Shown piece by piece: positions 16,561 to 25,260 of a DNA stretch of 64,000 bases (position 1 is its first letter; every line of letters begins with the position of its first letter). The notes beneath the pieces are model-generated. The model was not told the DNA's origin and made no database searches. It saw nothing but the letters and a program-made list of their open reading frames with translations. Source of the stretch: Burkholderiales bacterium (lineage in GTDB: Bacteria > Pseudomonadota > Gammaproteobacteria > Burkholderiales > Ga0077523); the NCBI GenBank assembly GCA_022843925.1, contig JALHMS010000009.1, forward strand, positions 29,413 to 93,412, in the 5' to 3' direction. The position numbers and the translations under genes are program-made.

Positions 16561-17199
16561 GTGAAACTCATCAAAACGATTCTCTGTTCCGCAGTGCTTT
16601 CGCTTGCGAGCATCGGTGGTGCGAACGCTGCCGCGGTGACTTGCGGGAATGCGTCCCTTGGTATTCGAACGACGACGGTCGATCCCGCGCTCGTCGGTGG
16701 GACTTGCTACGGCGGACTCGACAATCTCGGCGATGGCGCACTCGTGTCTTTGCTGAACGACCAACTCGGATTGGTCGCGCCCACCACCACCGTTCTGATC
16801 GACCGCGACGCAGCGAACAGCAATGGTGCCGACCTGAACATCACGGGTGTGGGCCTCCAGACCGGCAACTGGAGTTTCACGAGCACGCTCTGGGACAGCT
16901 ACGACCGGATGTTCCTCTACTTCCACTTCGGTGATGGGCGGGACGATCCTTCCACGACGTCGACAACGGACCCCGATGTCTTCATCGTCGAGTTGGCGAG
17001 GGTGGACGCTTCGGGTACCTGGACTTTCAGTGGCCAGACCGGCATGTCCAATATCGCGCTCCTCGGGTTCGATGACGGTACCGTTCCTCCCGGAGGCGGC
17101 AAGCTTCCCGAACCCGGCACGGCCTCCATCGCACTGCTGAGCCTCGGTATCGCGGGTGCCACGTCGGCATGGCGTCGCCGCCGCAATCGTTCTGCCTGA
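16561..17199 (+). CDS. PEP-CTERM sorting domain-containing secreted protein
   Basis: A 212-residue exported protein. The signal peptide is KLIKTILCSAVLSLASIGGANAA. The C-terminus has the full tripartite PEP-CTERM signal: LPEPG near residue 182, a hydrophobic helix (TASIALLSLGIAG), then a basic tail (WRRRRNRSA). The EpsH/XrtA exosortase cuts such proteins near PEP at the membrane, usually alongside exopolysaccharide export. No exosortase is in the window, so it must act in trans. The central region (Thr, Asp, Gly and aromatic rich) has no recognised domain. Start GTG 16561 follows GAGGAG by 7 nt. The gene is bounded by a sigma-54-like promoter and an intrinsic terminator, so it is monocistronic. 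Confidence 0.88.
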   Translation: MKLIKTILCSAVLSLASIGGANAAAVTCGNASLGIRTTTVDPALVGGTCYGGLDNLGDGALVSLLNDQLGLVAPTTTVLIDRDAANSNGADLNITGVGLQTGNWSFTSTLWDSYDRMFLYFHFGDGRDDPSTTSTTDPDVFIVELARVDASGTWTFSGQTGMSNIALLGFDDGTVPPGGGKLPEPGTASIALLSLGIAGATSAWRRRRNRSA

Positions 17200-17223
17200 T
17201 CACTTCCCCGCGCAGTGGTCGAG

Positions 17224-17254
17224 AAAGCCCCGCCCTGCGGGGCTTTTTCTTTTC
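17224..17254 (+). terminator. Intrinsic terminator
   Basis: AAAGCCCCGC (17224-17233) pairs perfectly with GCGGGGCTTT (17237-17246) around a 3-nt loop, followed by TTCTTTT. It ends the PEP-CTERM transcript 25 nt after its stop codon. It is the clearest rho-independent terminator in the window. Confidence 0.9.
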
Positions 17255-17537
17255 CGGTCGCCGGAGCGGCGTGACGGTCGGACCGAATCCTGCCTAGACC
17301 ACGGCCATCTCTGGCGGTCTGGAGCATGGGTGCCAGGCCGGATGCCGGTCGACGCAGGTGTCGGATACCGGCTCGTACCTCCGATCAAGCGCTCGAGTCT
17401 CCTCGAGCGCCAGGGCCGCCCTGATGGCGCGAACGGGTCTCGATCGTGACCGAGTGCGCCCACGACACGAAAGCATCGAGGGACCGTGAACCCCGTCGGA
17501 TCCACAGTCCCTCGAAGATGGGCGTATTGCCCGCCGG
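17255..17537. other. Intergenic region between convergent genes with a 3' hairpin
   Basis: 283 bp with no convincing gene. TCGAGGGAC (17476-17484) pairs with GTCCCTCGA (17507-17515) about 20 nt past the protease stop on the minus strand. It has no strong U tract and may act as a weak terminator or as 3'-end protection for the protease mRNA. Confidence 0.4.
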
Positions 17538-19358
17538 TCAGTTCCTCGTCACCGTGACCGATGCCGAGCCCGTATTGCCGGCGGCGTCCTGCGCTCTGAC
17601 CTGGATCGATGCCGTCGTCGCGGTCGTGGTCGTGGTGGTCTTGCCTTTTCTGCCCGTCTTGGTCGTCGTGCCGCCGGTGTTCCACGAGTAGGAAAGCGAT
17701 CCGCCGTAGCTGACCGCGACCTCCTTGCCGTCGATCAGCAGGCTGATCTTGGCGACGCTCTTGTTGTCGGTCGCACTGGCGGTCACCGTGACCGTGCCCG
17801 TGACCACGGCGCCGGCCGTCGGATTCGCGATGCTCACCGTCGGCGCGATCGTGTCGTTCGCGATGGTCACGTTCACTGCGGTCGACGTGCCGACGTTGCC
17901 CACGCTGTCCTTCGCTTTCGCAGTGAGGCTCGTGGCGCCGTCGGGCAACTTGGTCGTGTCGATCGCGAACTGGTAGGGCGAGGCCGTATCCGTGGCGATC
18001 AGCTTGTTGTTCGCGTAGATCTCCACCGACGTCACACCCGACGGGTCGGCAGCATAGACGTCGACGTTCGCGATGCCGGAGAGCACACCGCCACCGCCCG
18101 GAGATGTAATGCTGGTCGACGGTGCGCTGGTGTCGGTCGCGACCATCGCCCTGGCGGTGGACACGGCGCGGGCCGCATCCACGCGGCCGGCGCCGAAGTA
18201 GCTGTCCTTGCCGGCGGTGCCGAGATCCTGGGCCGACGAGAGTATCGCCGAGTCGAGCGACGCGGGTGTGAGGAGCGGGTTTGCCGCGATCATCAGCGCG
18301 TACACGCCGGCGACGATCGGACTCGAGAACGATGTTCCGGCCCAGCTGGAGTAGCCACCACCGGCGTCCGTCGTGTAGATGCCGTTGCCGGGCGCCGCGA
18401 TGTCGACGAAGGTCCCGAAGCTCGAGAAGCTGGAGAACGTGTCGTCCGAGTTGGTCGACGAGACCGCCGTGATGTTCGCGTCCGTCGCGAACGACAGTTG
18501 TGTGCCGGAGTTGCCGGCGCACACGACGAGCACCCCACCCTTGTTGCGAAGATAGCTCGCCGCGGAGGAGATCGTCGCGCTGCCCGCCACGCTCTGATAG
18601 CTGAGGTTCGCCACCCTGGCGCCCTGGTCCGCGGCCCACGTGATGCCCTTCGCCATGTTGCTGTACGAGGCGGAGCCGTCGAGCCCGGATACGCGCACCG
18701 GCATGATCCTCGATTGCCATGCGATGCCGGCGGCGCCGACCATGTTGTTGCCCACCCCTGCCGCCACGCCGGCGACGGCGGTGCCGTGGCCGTACACGTC
18801 AGCGGTGTTGTTGTTGTTGTCGACCACGTTCCACCCCGGGACGATGTTCGCCGCGAGGTCCGGGTGCGCGCTGTTCACGCCGGTGTCGAGGATCGCGATG
18901 GTCACGGACTTCCCGACGCTGAAGTCCCAGGCCGTGGGCGCCCCGACCTTCGCGAGGTACCACGCCGACCCGGTGGCCGGATCGTTCGTCGTGAGGTTGG
19001 GTTGCACCACGAGATCCAGCTCGGCGAACTTGAACCGCGGGTTCTTGGCGAGCAGCCTCGCGATCGCCTGTTCGTTCGCATTGCCCGGGAGTTCCACGAC
19101 GTGGATGTCGATCTGCTTGAGGTGCTCGACGCGCCGCCCGCCGTGCACCTTCAACTCCTTGTCGAGTTCCGTCATCGAAAGGCCGGCCCGCGGCTGCACC
19201 AGCACCCGCCCCTTCATGTAGCCCACGATGCCGTCGCTCGGCACCACCGCCGGCGGCGCTGCCGACGCGCCCGACACGCCGGCCGCGAGAGCAGCGAAGA
19301 ACATCAGCCGGGGGATCACTCGGAGGGTTCTGGGGTCAGGCCGGTTGGATTTGGTCAT
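17538..19358 (-). CDS. Secreted subtilisin-like serine protease (S8) with Ig-like repeats
   Basis: A 606-residue protein, counted from ATG 19358. It has a signal peptide (to about ASA, residue 33) and a propeptide (about 34-125, with the S8 inhibitor-like RVLVQPRAGLSMTELDKELK). The peptidase domain carries the triad Asp158 (ILDTG), His191 (GHGT) and Ser343 (GTSFSSP). Two C-terminal Ig-like domains follow (about 415-505 and 506-606). The second contains a Thr-rich, Lys/Arg-containing insert, GRKGKTTTTTTATT. It is probably an extracellular or surface protease. An upstream GTG (19373) is open, but GGAG sits 9 nt before ATG 19358, which I prefer. No PEP-CTERM or other sorting signal is at its C-terminus. 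Confidence 0.92.
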   Translation of the reverse strand: MTKSNRPDPRTLRVIPRLMFFAALAAGVSGASAAPPAVVPSDGIVGYMKGRVLVQPRAGLSMTELDKELKVHGGRRVEHLKQIDIHVVELPGNANEQAIARLLAKNPRFKFAELDLVVQPNLTTNDPATGSAWYLAKVGAPTAWDFSVGKSVTIAILDTGVNSAHPDLAANIVPGWNVVDNNNNTADVYGHGTAVAGVAAGVGNNMVGAAGIAWQSRIMPVRVSGLDGSASYSNMAKGITWAADQGARVANLSYQSVAGSATISSAASYLRNKGGVLVVCAGNSGTQLSFATDANITAVSSTNSDDTFSSFSSFGTFVDIAAPGNGIYTTDAGGGYSSWAGTSFSSPIVAGVYALMIAANPLLTPASLDSAILSSAQDLGTAGKDSYFGAGRVDAARAVSTARAMVATDTSAPSTSITSPGGGGVLSGIANVDVYAADPSGVTSVEIYANNKLIATDTASPYQFAIDTTKLPDGATSLTAKAKDSVGNVGTSTAVNVTIANDTIAPTVSIANPTAGAVVTGTVTVTASATDNKSVAKISLLIDGKEVAVSYGGSLSYSWNTGGTTTKTGRKGKTTTTTTATTASIQVRAQDAAGNTGSASVTVTRN

Positions 19359-19736
19359 CTGCAAATACTCCACTCATGAGGGAACTCGACTCCCCGGACG
19401 CGAGCGCCCCGGGAGCACACAGCAAGAACGCATCGATACATCTGGCGCAGTCTCTGCGCGGCACGACATGGCTGTCGTGCCGCGGCATCGCCTGCCACGC
19501 GACGCAACGTGTCGGCAAACCTTACGGTCAACGGCCGTATCCACCGGGCAATCGGTCTTCTCGATTGCCCGTGGTGCCCCGACGCAGTGCCGGCGGCTCC
19601 AATGAGCAAGGAATGCACCGATGCGGCGTGTGGGCTTGCCGGTGACCGATGCGTCGCAGACGTTGGACGCGGCGCAGACCCCGCTCCGCCGTGCTGTGGT
19701 ACGGTCGGGACGTTCGTGCCCGCAGGAAGGTCGCCC
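19359..19736. other. Divergent intergenic region with two strong hairpins
   Basis: 378 bp between the protease (minus) and the mlaE-like gene (plus). GCGGCACGACA (19458-19468) pairs perfectly with TGTCGTGCCGC (19473-19483) around TGGC. GGGCAATCG (19546-19554) pairs with CGATTGCCC (19562-19570), extended by CCAC/GTGG with one bulge. Neither is followed by a U tract. They could belong to a structured leader or an RNA of unknown type. No gene of credible coding potential was found. Confidence 0.4.
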
Positions 19737-20534
19737 ATGTCCGCAGACGATTCCACGCTTCCCGCCCATCGCGGTCTCGAGGCGAGACTCCAGGCCTGGA
19801 TCGCGCTCGTCCGATTCGGCGGCGCCGCGTTGCGCGACGCAGTGTCGCCATCCACCTACAACAGTGCGACGCGCGAGGTGGTGGCGCGGCAGATCTACTT
19901 CACCGCCTGGCAGATCCTGCCCTGGTTCACCGGGTTCATCGTGGTGCTCAGCCTCGTCGTCACGCAGATCCTGGCGGACGCCGCGCGTGGTCTCGGCATC
20001 TTCCAGTACGCCTTCCAGTTCTCGCTGCGCGCGCTGGTGCTCGACATCGTCCCGCTGCTCACCGCATTCTTCGTGGCCTTGCGTACCGGTGCCGCGATGG
20101 CCACCGAAGTGGCGCTGATGCGCATCCGCAACGAGCTGGGTGCGATGGAGCGCATGGGCATCGATCCGATGCGATTGGAACTCGTGCCGCGCGTCATCGC
20201 GGGCATCGTGTCGCTGCTGGCCCTCACCTCGGCCGCCGTCGCGGTATCGCTGTTGTGCGCGCATCTCGTGGTGACGGGCTTCGAGCCCTGGGCCACGCAC
20301 GACGCCGAGCTGCGACACGTCGTCGCCGAGGTGGTGTCGCCGACGGCGATGGTGGCTCTCTGGGCCAAGGTACTGGCGTTCGGGCTCGCCGTGACGATCA
20401 TCCCCATCGCGGAGTCGCTCAACGCGCCGCGGCGAATGTTCCATGCACCGATCGCCGTGCTGAACGGGATGGTGCGATTGTTCTTCGCGTTGATGCTGAT
20501 CGAGGTGTCGGTTCTTGCGCTCCAGTACCTGTGA
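19737..20534 (+). CDS. MlaE-type ABC lipid transporter permease
   Basis: A 265-residue MlaE family permease. An amphipathic N-terminal interface helix precedes about five to six hydrophobic segments. The conserved family stretch RTGAAMATEVALMRIRNELGAMERMGIDPMRL lies at about 120-150 and is diagnostic. MlaE dimers in the inner membrane move phospholipid between the inner membrane and MlaD rings. The gene opens a four-gene operon with a degenerate ATPase, an MlaD and a lipoprotein. GCAGGAAGG precedes ATG 19737. The core housekeeping mla cluster (with mlaB, mlaC, mlaA) is not this one. Confidence 0.88.
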   Translation: MSADDSTLPAHRGLEARLQAWIALVRFGGAALRDAVSPSTYNSATREVVARQIYFTAWQILPWFTGFIVVLSLVVTQILADAARGLGIFQYAFQFSLRALVLDIVPLLTAFFVALRTGAAMATEVALMRIRNELGAMERMGIDPMRLELVPRVIAGIVSLLALTSAAVAVSLLCAHLVVTGFEPWATHDAELRHVVAEVVSPTAMVALWAKVLAFGLAVTIIPIAESLNAPRRMFHAPIAVLNGMVRLFFALMLIEVSVLALQYL

Positions 20535-20544
20535 GGGGGCGCCG

Positions 20545-21033
20545 ATGAAGCTTGTCGGTACCGACCGCGTGCCCATCCGCTGGGTGATGGACGCGCCTGC
20601 CCGCGAGGCGTTGATCGCAGCGCATCCGGAAGCCGCGCTCGTGGCCGAATCGCTGCCGCTGCGCGCCAACCTCTCGGTGATGGAGAACATCGCGATCGTG
20701 CCGCGCTACCGCCAGGATCTCGACGAGGACGCGGCCGACGCCATCGCGATGGCGCTGCTCGAGCGCGTGGGGTTCGCGAACTGCGCCCACGCACGGGACC
20801 CCGATCTCGACCGTGAAGAGCGCTTCGTGGCCAAACTGCTCCAGGCGGTGCTGATGCGTGCGCCGCTCGTCCTGGTGGACCGCCCGGGGCTCCTGCTGCC
20901 GGACGTTGCCTACCCGGACTTTCTCGACGTCACCTTCACCGCCCTCGGCGACGAACTCGGCGCCTGCTGGATCATCGACTACCCATGGAACGCACCGCTG
21001 TACGGACTGCCACCATCCGCCATCTGCGCCTGA
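20545..21033 (+). CDS. Degenerate MlaF-like ABC ATPase lacking Walker A
   Basis: A 162-residue protein in the place where mlaF stands in related operons. It keeps traces of an ABC ATPase: RANLSVMENIAIVPRYR matches the segment after the Q-loop, ERFVAKLLQAVLMRAP the signature-helix region, and LVLVDRPG the Walker B strand. It has no P-loop (GxxxxGKS/T), no LSGGQ, and Arg replaces the catalytic Glu after the Walker B Asp. It is also about 100 residues shorter than MlaF. It therefore cannot hydrolyse ATP by the usual mechanism. It may be a structural partner of MlaE or a pseudo-enzyme. It overlaps mlaD by 49 nt. Confidence 0.65.
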   Translation: MKLVGTDRVPIRWVMDAPAREALIAAHPEAALVAESLPLRANLSVMENIAIVPRYRQDLDEDAADAIAMALLERVGFANCAHARDPDLDREERFVAKLLQAVLMRAPLVLVDRPGLLLPDVAYPDFLDVTFTALGDELGACWIIDYPWNAPLYGLPPSAICA

Positions 21034-21992
21034 AGGCGTGGTTGCTCGGGCTCATCGCGCCGGTCGCGATCGTGGCGCTTGCCGTGTACGCCCTCCACGC
21101 ACGCGGCGTCTTCGAACCCTCGCGTCACCTCTACCTCCAGACGCGTGACGCGCAGGGCATCGACTCCGGCACCCCCGTGACGCTGGCCGGCCTATCCCTG
21201 GGGCGCGTACGGTCGATGGCGCTGGCTGCCGACGGGATGGTGCGCATCGAGATCGTCCTGCGCGAGCGCGATGCACACTGGCTGCGGCAGTCGAGCGTCT
21301 TCACGCTGGTCCGCCCGCTGGTCGGCGCCGCCCGCATCGAGGTGGAGATTCCCGAGACGTCGGGCCCATCGCTGCCGGCCGGTGCGGTCCGTCCGTTGTC
21401 GAGCGGCGATGCCATGGCCGGCCTGCCCGCGATCGTCGAGCGCGTCGAGGCCGTGCTGCGTCAGACCGAGGCGTTGACGGCCGCCGAGGGCAGCCTCGCC
21501 CGGAGCCTCGCGAATCTCGAAACGGTGACCGCGCGCATGGCGGGGCCCGGCGGCGCCATGGAGGCAGTGACCGGTGATCCCGCCGCCGGTGCGCGTCTTG
21601 CGCGCAGCATCGACAATCTGCAGGCACTGGGCGCCTCCCTCGGGCGTGTGTCCGCGCGGATCGACCGGCTGATCGCCGATGCCGATCGGAAACTCCTCGG
21701 CCGGGATGGCCCCGCGGACGAGGCTCGAAAGGCGATGGTGCAACTGACGGGGGTCATGACCGACCTCCGCGCGACCACGGAGAAGCTCGACATGGTGCTG
21801 GAGAACGCGAAGGCCGCCTCTGAGGATCTGAAGACGCTGTCGGCCGGTGCGAAGGATGCCGGTGGCGATCTCGCCGCCCTGCGGTCGCAGGTGGACGACA
21901 GCGTGCGGCGCGCCGATGACCTCCTGCGCGAGATGAACCGCAAGTGGCCGTTCGCCAGATCCGGTTCCGATCCGAAGGCGAAGTTGCCATGA
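20985..21992 (+). CDS. MlaD/MCE domain-containing protein
   Basis: A 335-residue single-span inner-membrane protein. The membrane helix is WLLGLIAPVAIVALAVYALH (about 18-37). One MCE domain follows (LYLQTRDAQGIDSGTPVTLAGLSLGRVRSMAL; about 48-140). The remaining C-terminal 190 residues are predicted helical and rich in Ala, Asp and Lys, as in PqiB/LetB-like or Mce-type tails. MCE domains form hexameric rings that carry lipids across the periplasm. ATG 20985 lies within the previous gene, and the stop overlaps the next start by 4 nt, so the cluster is translationally coupled. Confidence 0.87.
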   Translation: MERTAVRTATIRHLRLKAWLLGLIAPVAIVALAVYALHARGVFEPSRHLYLQTRDAQGIDSGTPVTLAGLSLGRVRSMALAADGMVRIEIVLRERDAHWLRQSSVFTLVRPLVGAARIEVEIPETSGPSLPAGAVRPLSSGDAMAGLPAIVERVEAVLRQTEALTAAEGSLARSLANLETVTARMAGPGGAMEAVTGDPAAGARLARSIDNLQALGASLGRVSARIDRLIADADRKLLGRDGPADEARKAMVQLTGVMTDLRATTEKLDMVLENAKAASEDLKTLSAGAKDAGGDLAALRSQVDDSVRRADDLLREMNRKWPFARSGSDPKAKLP

Positions 21993-22657
21993 GGCCGCGC
22001 TGGATGTTCGCGGGTTGGTTGGTTGCCGGCACCCTGGTGCTCACGGCGTGCGGTACGTCCCCGCCGGTGCCTGACTGGCAGCTCGACATGGAGAGCGCGC
22101 TCGACGCCTACCTGCGCCATCGGCTCGCCGGGCGTCTCGAACCCGCGGAGCGGGATTTCGAGCGGGCCATCGACGCGGTGTCCGCGACGGGTCGCCCGGA
22201 TCTCGTGGCCCGCGTCCGACTCGTGCGCTGCGCGGTGGCATCCGCAGCGCTGGACTACGCGCAGTGCCCGGAACCCCGCGACGTCGCGCGCGAGGCCGGT
22301 CCCGAGGAGCAGGCCTACGCCGCCTATCTCGCCGGGACCTGGGAAGGGATCGATGTCGCGCGGCTGCCGGTCGTGCATGCGGCGGTGGTCAAGGCCCGCG
22401 ACGACGCCGGCAGGCTTGCCGCGCTCGAAGCGATCGACGCCACGACATCGCGGCTCGTCGCGACAGCCGCGCTCTTCCGCCGCAGTGCCCTGCCGCCGCC
22501 GGGGATCGACATCGCAGTGGACGCGGCGTCCGAAGGCGGCCATCGCGGTGCACTGCTTCCATGGCTCGGGGTGCAGGAGAAGGCCGCGATGGCAGCCGGT
22601 CAAGCGGTGCGCGCAGCCGCGATTCGCCGACGCATCGAAGTGGCCACGCCACCGTAG
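21989..22657 (+). CDS. Lipoprotein of an Mla-type transport operon
   Basis: A 222-residue lipoprotein. The signal sequence ends in a lipobox LTAC with the modified Cys near residue 19 (WLVAGTLVLTACGT). The mature part is Ala-rich and helical with no catalytic motif. Position after mlaD and the 4-nt overlap suggest that it is the periplasmic or outer-membrane partner of this system, comparable in role to the lipoproteins that accompany Mce/PqiABC operons, but sequence similarity to those is not evident to me. The start ATG 21989 is chosen over upstream codons because it gives a correct signal sequence. Confidence 0.65.
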   Translation: MRPRWMFAGWLVAGTLVLTACGTSPPVPDWQLDMESALDAYLRHRLAGRLEPAERDFERAIDAVSATGRPDLVARVRLVRCAVASAALDYAQCPEPRDVAREAGPEEQAYAAYLAGTWEGIDVARLPVVHAAVVKARDDAGRLAALEAIDATTSRLVATAALFRRSALPPPGIDIAVDAASEGGHRGALLPWLGVQEKAAMAAGQAVRAAAIRRRIEVATPP

Positions 22658-22672
22658 CGACCGTGGCGTACC

Positions 22673-23551
22673 TCAGCCAGCCTTGCGTACCGCGGGCCGC
22701 GCGCTGACCAGGAACACGCCGATCAGCACGAGCCCGGCGCCGGCGAACTGCAGGGGGCCGATGTGCTCACCCAGCACCGCGGCACCCAGTGCGATGGTCA
22801 CCACCGGGCCTATCGTCCCCACGAGCGCGGCGCGATTCGCCCCGATGCGCCGCAGACCTTCCGACATGAAGATGTTGGGCAGCACGGTGGAGAAGACGGC
22901 CATCGCGAACGCGATGCCGTAGACGGGCATGGGGAGTCGCAGATCCGCGACGTTGTGGCCGGCGAAGAACTGCACGAGGCAGCACAGCGTGCCCACGAGC
23001 ATGCCCCACGAAGTGAACCGGACCGCGCCGAAACGATGGACGACGCGCGACGAACCGATCAGGAAGACCGAGTAGACGAGCGCGCTCCCGAACACGAGGG
23101 CGCTGCCCTTCACCACGTCCCGTTGCACCGTGTGGGCCAGCCACTGGTCGGCGAACACGAGCCCGATGCCGATGTACGAGAGCACGAGCGCGGTGAGCTG
23201 CCGGCGGCCGATGCGGATGTGCAGCCACCACGCCGAGAGCAGGACCACCATGGTCGGGTAGAGGAACAGGATGAGTCGTTCGAGGCCGGCCGAGACGTAC
23301 TGGAGCCCCAGCATGTCGAGCCACGACGAAAGGTAGGAACCGATGAAACCGAGCGCGACGAGATACAGCCAGTCGCGCAGTTCCGGAGATCCGCTGCGGC
23401 CGGGCAGGCCCGGCCAGAGGGCGAGGACCAGGAAGAAGGGTGCCGCCAGGATCATGCGCAGCGCCATGACGGTCGCGGCGTCGACGCCGTGGCCGTACAT
23501 CAGCTTGATCAGGATCGACTTCAGCGAGAACCCGAACGCCGCCAACCCCAC
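22673..23551 (-). CDS. EamA/DMT-family transporter
   Basis: An inner-membrane transporter of the drug/metabolite type with two EamA repeats and about ten helices. The typical sequence [30 protein letters not shown] appears in the first half and [28 protein letters not shown] in the second. The annotated start GTG 23551 is the only standard start codon, but it cuts into helix 1 and has no ribosome site. A CTG at 23620, in frame, is preceded by GGGAG at good spacing and overlaps the yjgR stop as CTGA; from there the protein would be 315 residues with a complete first helix. Confidence 0.85.
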   Translation of the reverse strand: MGLAAFGFSLKSILIKLMYGHGVDAATVMALRMILAAPFFLVLALWPGLPGRSGSPELRDWLYLVALGFIGSYLSSWLDMLGLQYVSAGLERLILFLYPTMVVLLSAWWLHIRIGRRQLTALVLSYIGIGLVFADQWLAHTVQRDVVKGSALVFGSALVYSVFLIGSSRVVHRFGAVRFTSWGMLVGTLCCLVQFFAGHNVADLRLPMPVYGIAFAMAVFSTVLPNIFMSEGLRRIGANRAALVGTIGPVVTIALGAAVLGEHIGPLQFAGAGLVLIGVFLVSARPAVRKAG

Positions 23552-23616
23552 GAGAAGGGCGCCGATGGCCGCGGGATGCGGCGCGCCGCCCTCCGGGGAA
23601 GCGGAGGCCGGATGGC

Positions 23617-25134
23617 TCAGCGGCGTCTCCCGGCGCCTCCCAGGATCGAACCGAGCACGCCGCGCACGATCTCGCGGCCCACGGCCGAGCCCACCGATCG
23701 GGCGACGCTCTTGGCCGCGGCGTCCACCGCGCCTTCCCGACGGCCGCCGCGCGGACCGGTGGAGCCGAAGAGGATGCTGGCGAGTCCGCCGAGGATGCCG
23801 CCGCCGCCGTCCTGCTCCGTGGCTGCGTTCGTGGGCGCCACCGGGGCGGCGGCTTCGCTGCCCCGCCGGTCGCGCAACTTCTCGAACGCGGATTCGCGAT
23901 CGACCGTCTTCTCGTAGGTGCCGTAGACGGCGGAGCCTTCGATGACCGTGCGACGTTCGGTGTCCGTGGCCGGACCGATCCGGGAGGAGGGCGGCGCCAC
24001 GAAGGCACGCTCGACGATCTCCGGACGGCCCTTCTCGTCGAGGAACGAAACCAGGGCCTCGCCCACGCCGAGTTCGGTGATGACCGTCGCGGTGTCGAGC
24101 TTCGGATTCGCGCGGAGGGTGCTCGCGGCGGTCTTCACGGCCTTCTGGTCGCGGGGCGTGAACGCGCGAAGCGCGTGTTGCACGCGATTGCCCAGCTGAC
24201 CCAGCACGGACTCCGGCACGTCGAGCGGGTTCTGCGTCACGAAGTACACGCCCACCCCCTTCGACCGGATGAGCCGGACGACCTGCTCGACCTTCGTGAC
24301 CAGGGCCTCGGGCGCATCGTCGAAGAGCAGGTGCGCCTCGTCGAAGAAGAACGCGAGCTTGGGCTTGTCGATGTCGCCCACCTCGGGAAGCCGCTCGAAG
24401 AGCTCGGACAGCAGCCAGAGCAGGAAGGTGGCGTACACCTTCGGCGTGTTCATCAGCTTGTCGGCGGCGAGGATGTTGATGACGCCGCGGCCCTTCGCAC
24501 CGGTCTGCATGAGGTCGTCGAGATCGAGCGCCGGTTCGCCGAAGAGCTTGTCGCCGCCCTGCTGCTCCACCTCGAGCAGACCGCGCTGGATGGCGCCGAT
24601 GGAGGCCGCGGAGATGTTGCCGTAGCTCGTGGTGAACTCCTTGGCGTTCTCGCCCACGAACTGGATCATCGCCCGGAGATCCTTGAGATCGAGCAGCAGG
24701 AGCCCGTTGTCGTCGGCGATCTTGAAGGTGAGCGTGAGGACGCCCTGCTGCGTGTCGTTCAGGTTGAGGAGTCTACCCAGCAGCAGCGGACCCATCTCGG
24801 AGATGGTCGCCCGGACCGGGTGCCCCTTCTCGCCCCACACGTCCCAGAAGGTCGTGGGGAACGCCGAGAACTCGAGATCCCCGAAGCCGAGGCGCTCGGC
24901 GCGCTCCTTCAGCTTGGGGTTCCACGCGCCGGCCTGCGAGAGCCCGGAGAGATCGCCCTTCACGTCCGCCATGAACACCGGCACGCCGATCGACGAGAGC
25001 TGCTCGGCCATCCGCTGCAGTGTCACGGTCTTGCCGGTGCCGGTCGCGCCGGTGATGAGGCCATGCCGGTTGGCGAGTCCGGGCAGCAGGAAGAGCTCGC
25101 GCTCGGACTTCGCGATCAGCATGGGTTCGGGCAT
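23617..25134 (-). CDS. yjgR: YjgR-type (DUF853) HerA-like ATPase
   Basis: A 505-residue P-loop ATPase of the YjgR/DUF853 family. Walker A is GATGTGKT (about 31-38), and DVKGDLSG follows at the start of the second strand. The Walker B-like strand is [12 protein letters not shown] (about 262-273), followed by VYFVTQNP. The core resembles HerA/FtsK DNA pumps. The C-terminal 90 residues are Gly-rich ([15 protein letters not shown]), as in YjgR. Function in cells is not established; a DNA or RNA translocase is the usual guess. It diverges from yebC with a 126-nt gap and probably co-transcribes with the EamA gene. Confidence 0.85.
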   Translation of the reverse strand: MPEPMLIAKSERELFLLPGLANRHGLITGATGTGKTVTLQRMAEQLSSIGVPVFMADVKGDLSGLSQAGAWNPKLKERAERLGFGDLEFSAFPTTFWDVWGEKGHPVRATISEMGPLLLGRLLNLNDTQQGVLTLTFKIADDNGLLLLDLKDLRAMIQFVGENAKEFTTSYGNISAASIGAIQRGLLEVEQQGGDKLFGEPALDLDDLMQTGAKGRGVINILAADKLMNTPKVYATFLLWLLSELFERLPEVGDIDKPKLAFFFDEAHLLFDDAPEALVTKVEQVVRLIRSKGVGVYFVTQNPLDVPESVLGQLGNRVQHALRAFTPRDQKAVKTAASTLRANPKLDTATVITELGVGEALVSFLDEKGRPEIVERAFVAPPSSRIGPATDTERRTVIEGSAVYGTYEKTVDRESAFEKLRDRRGSEAAAPVAPTNAATEQDGGGGILGGLASILFGSTGPRGGRREGAVDAAAKSVARSVGSAVGREIVRGVLGSILGGAGRRR

Positions 25135-25260
25135 GGCGGGCTCCGGAGGGCGGGTGATAAGATTCTGAAAAGTATATCAATCAGGTCGCGCCTTCCGCGC
25201 GCAGACCGCCTCCCGCAGAACATATTTCCGAGAGTCACTTTCAAGGGTCACGAGGCCGCC

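Noticed and set aside
20545-21033. The short ATPase-like gene as a decayed pseudogene.
   Set aside because: It keeps an open frame, a plausible start and a 49-nt overlap with mlaD. Decay would be expected to show stops or frameshifts. It is listed as a degenerate but maintained gene.
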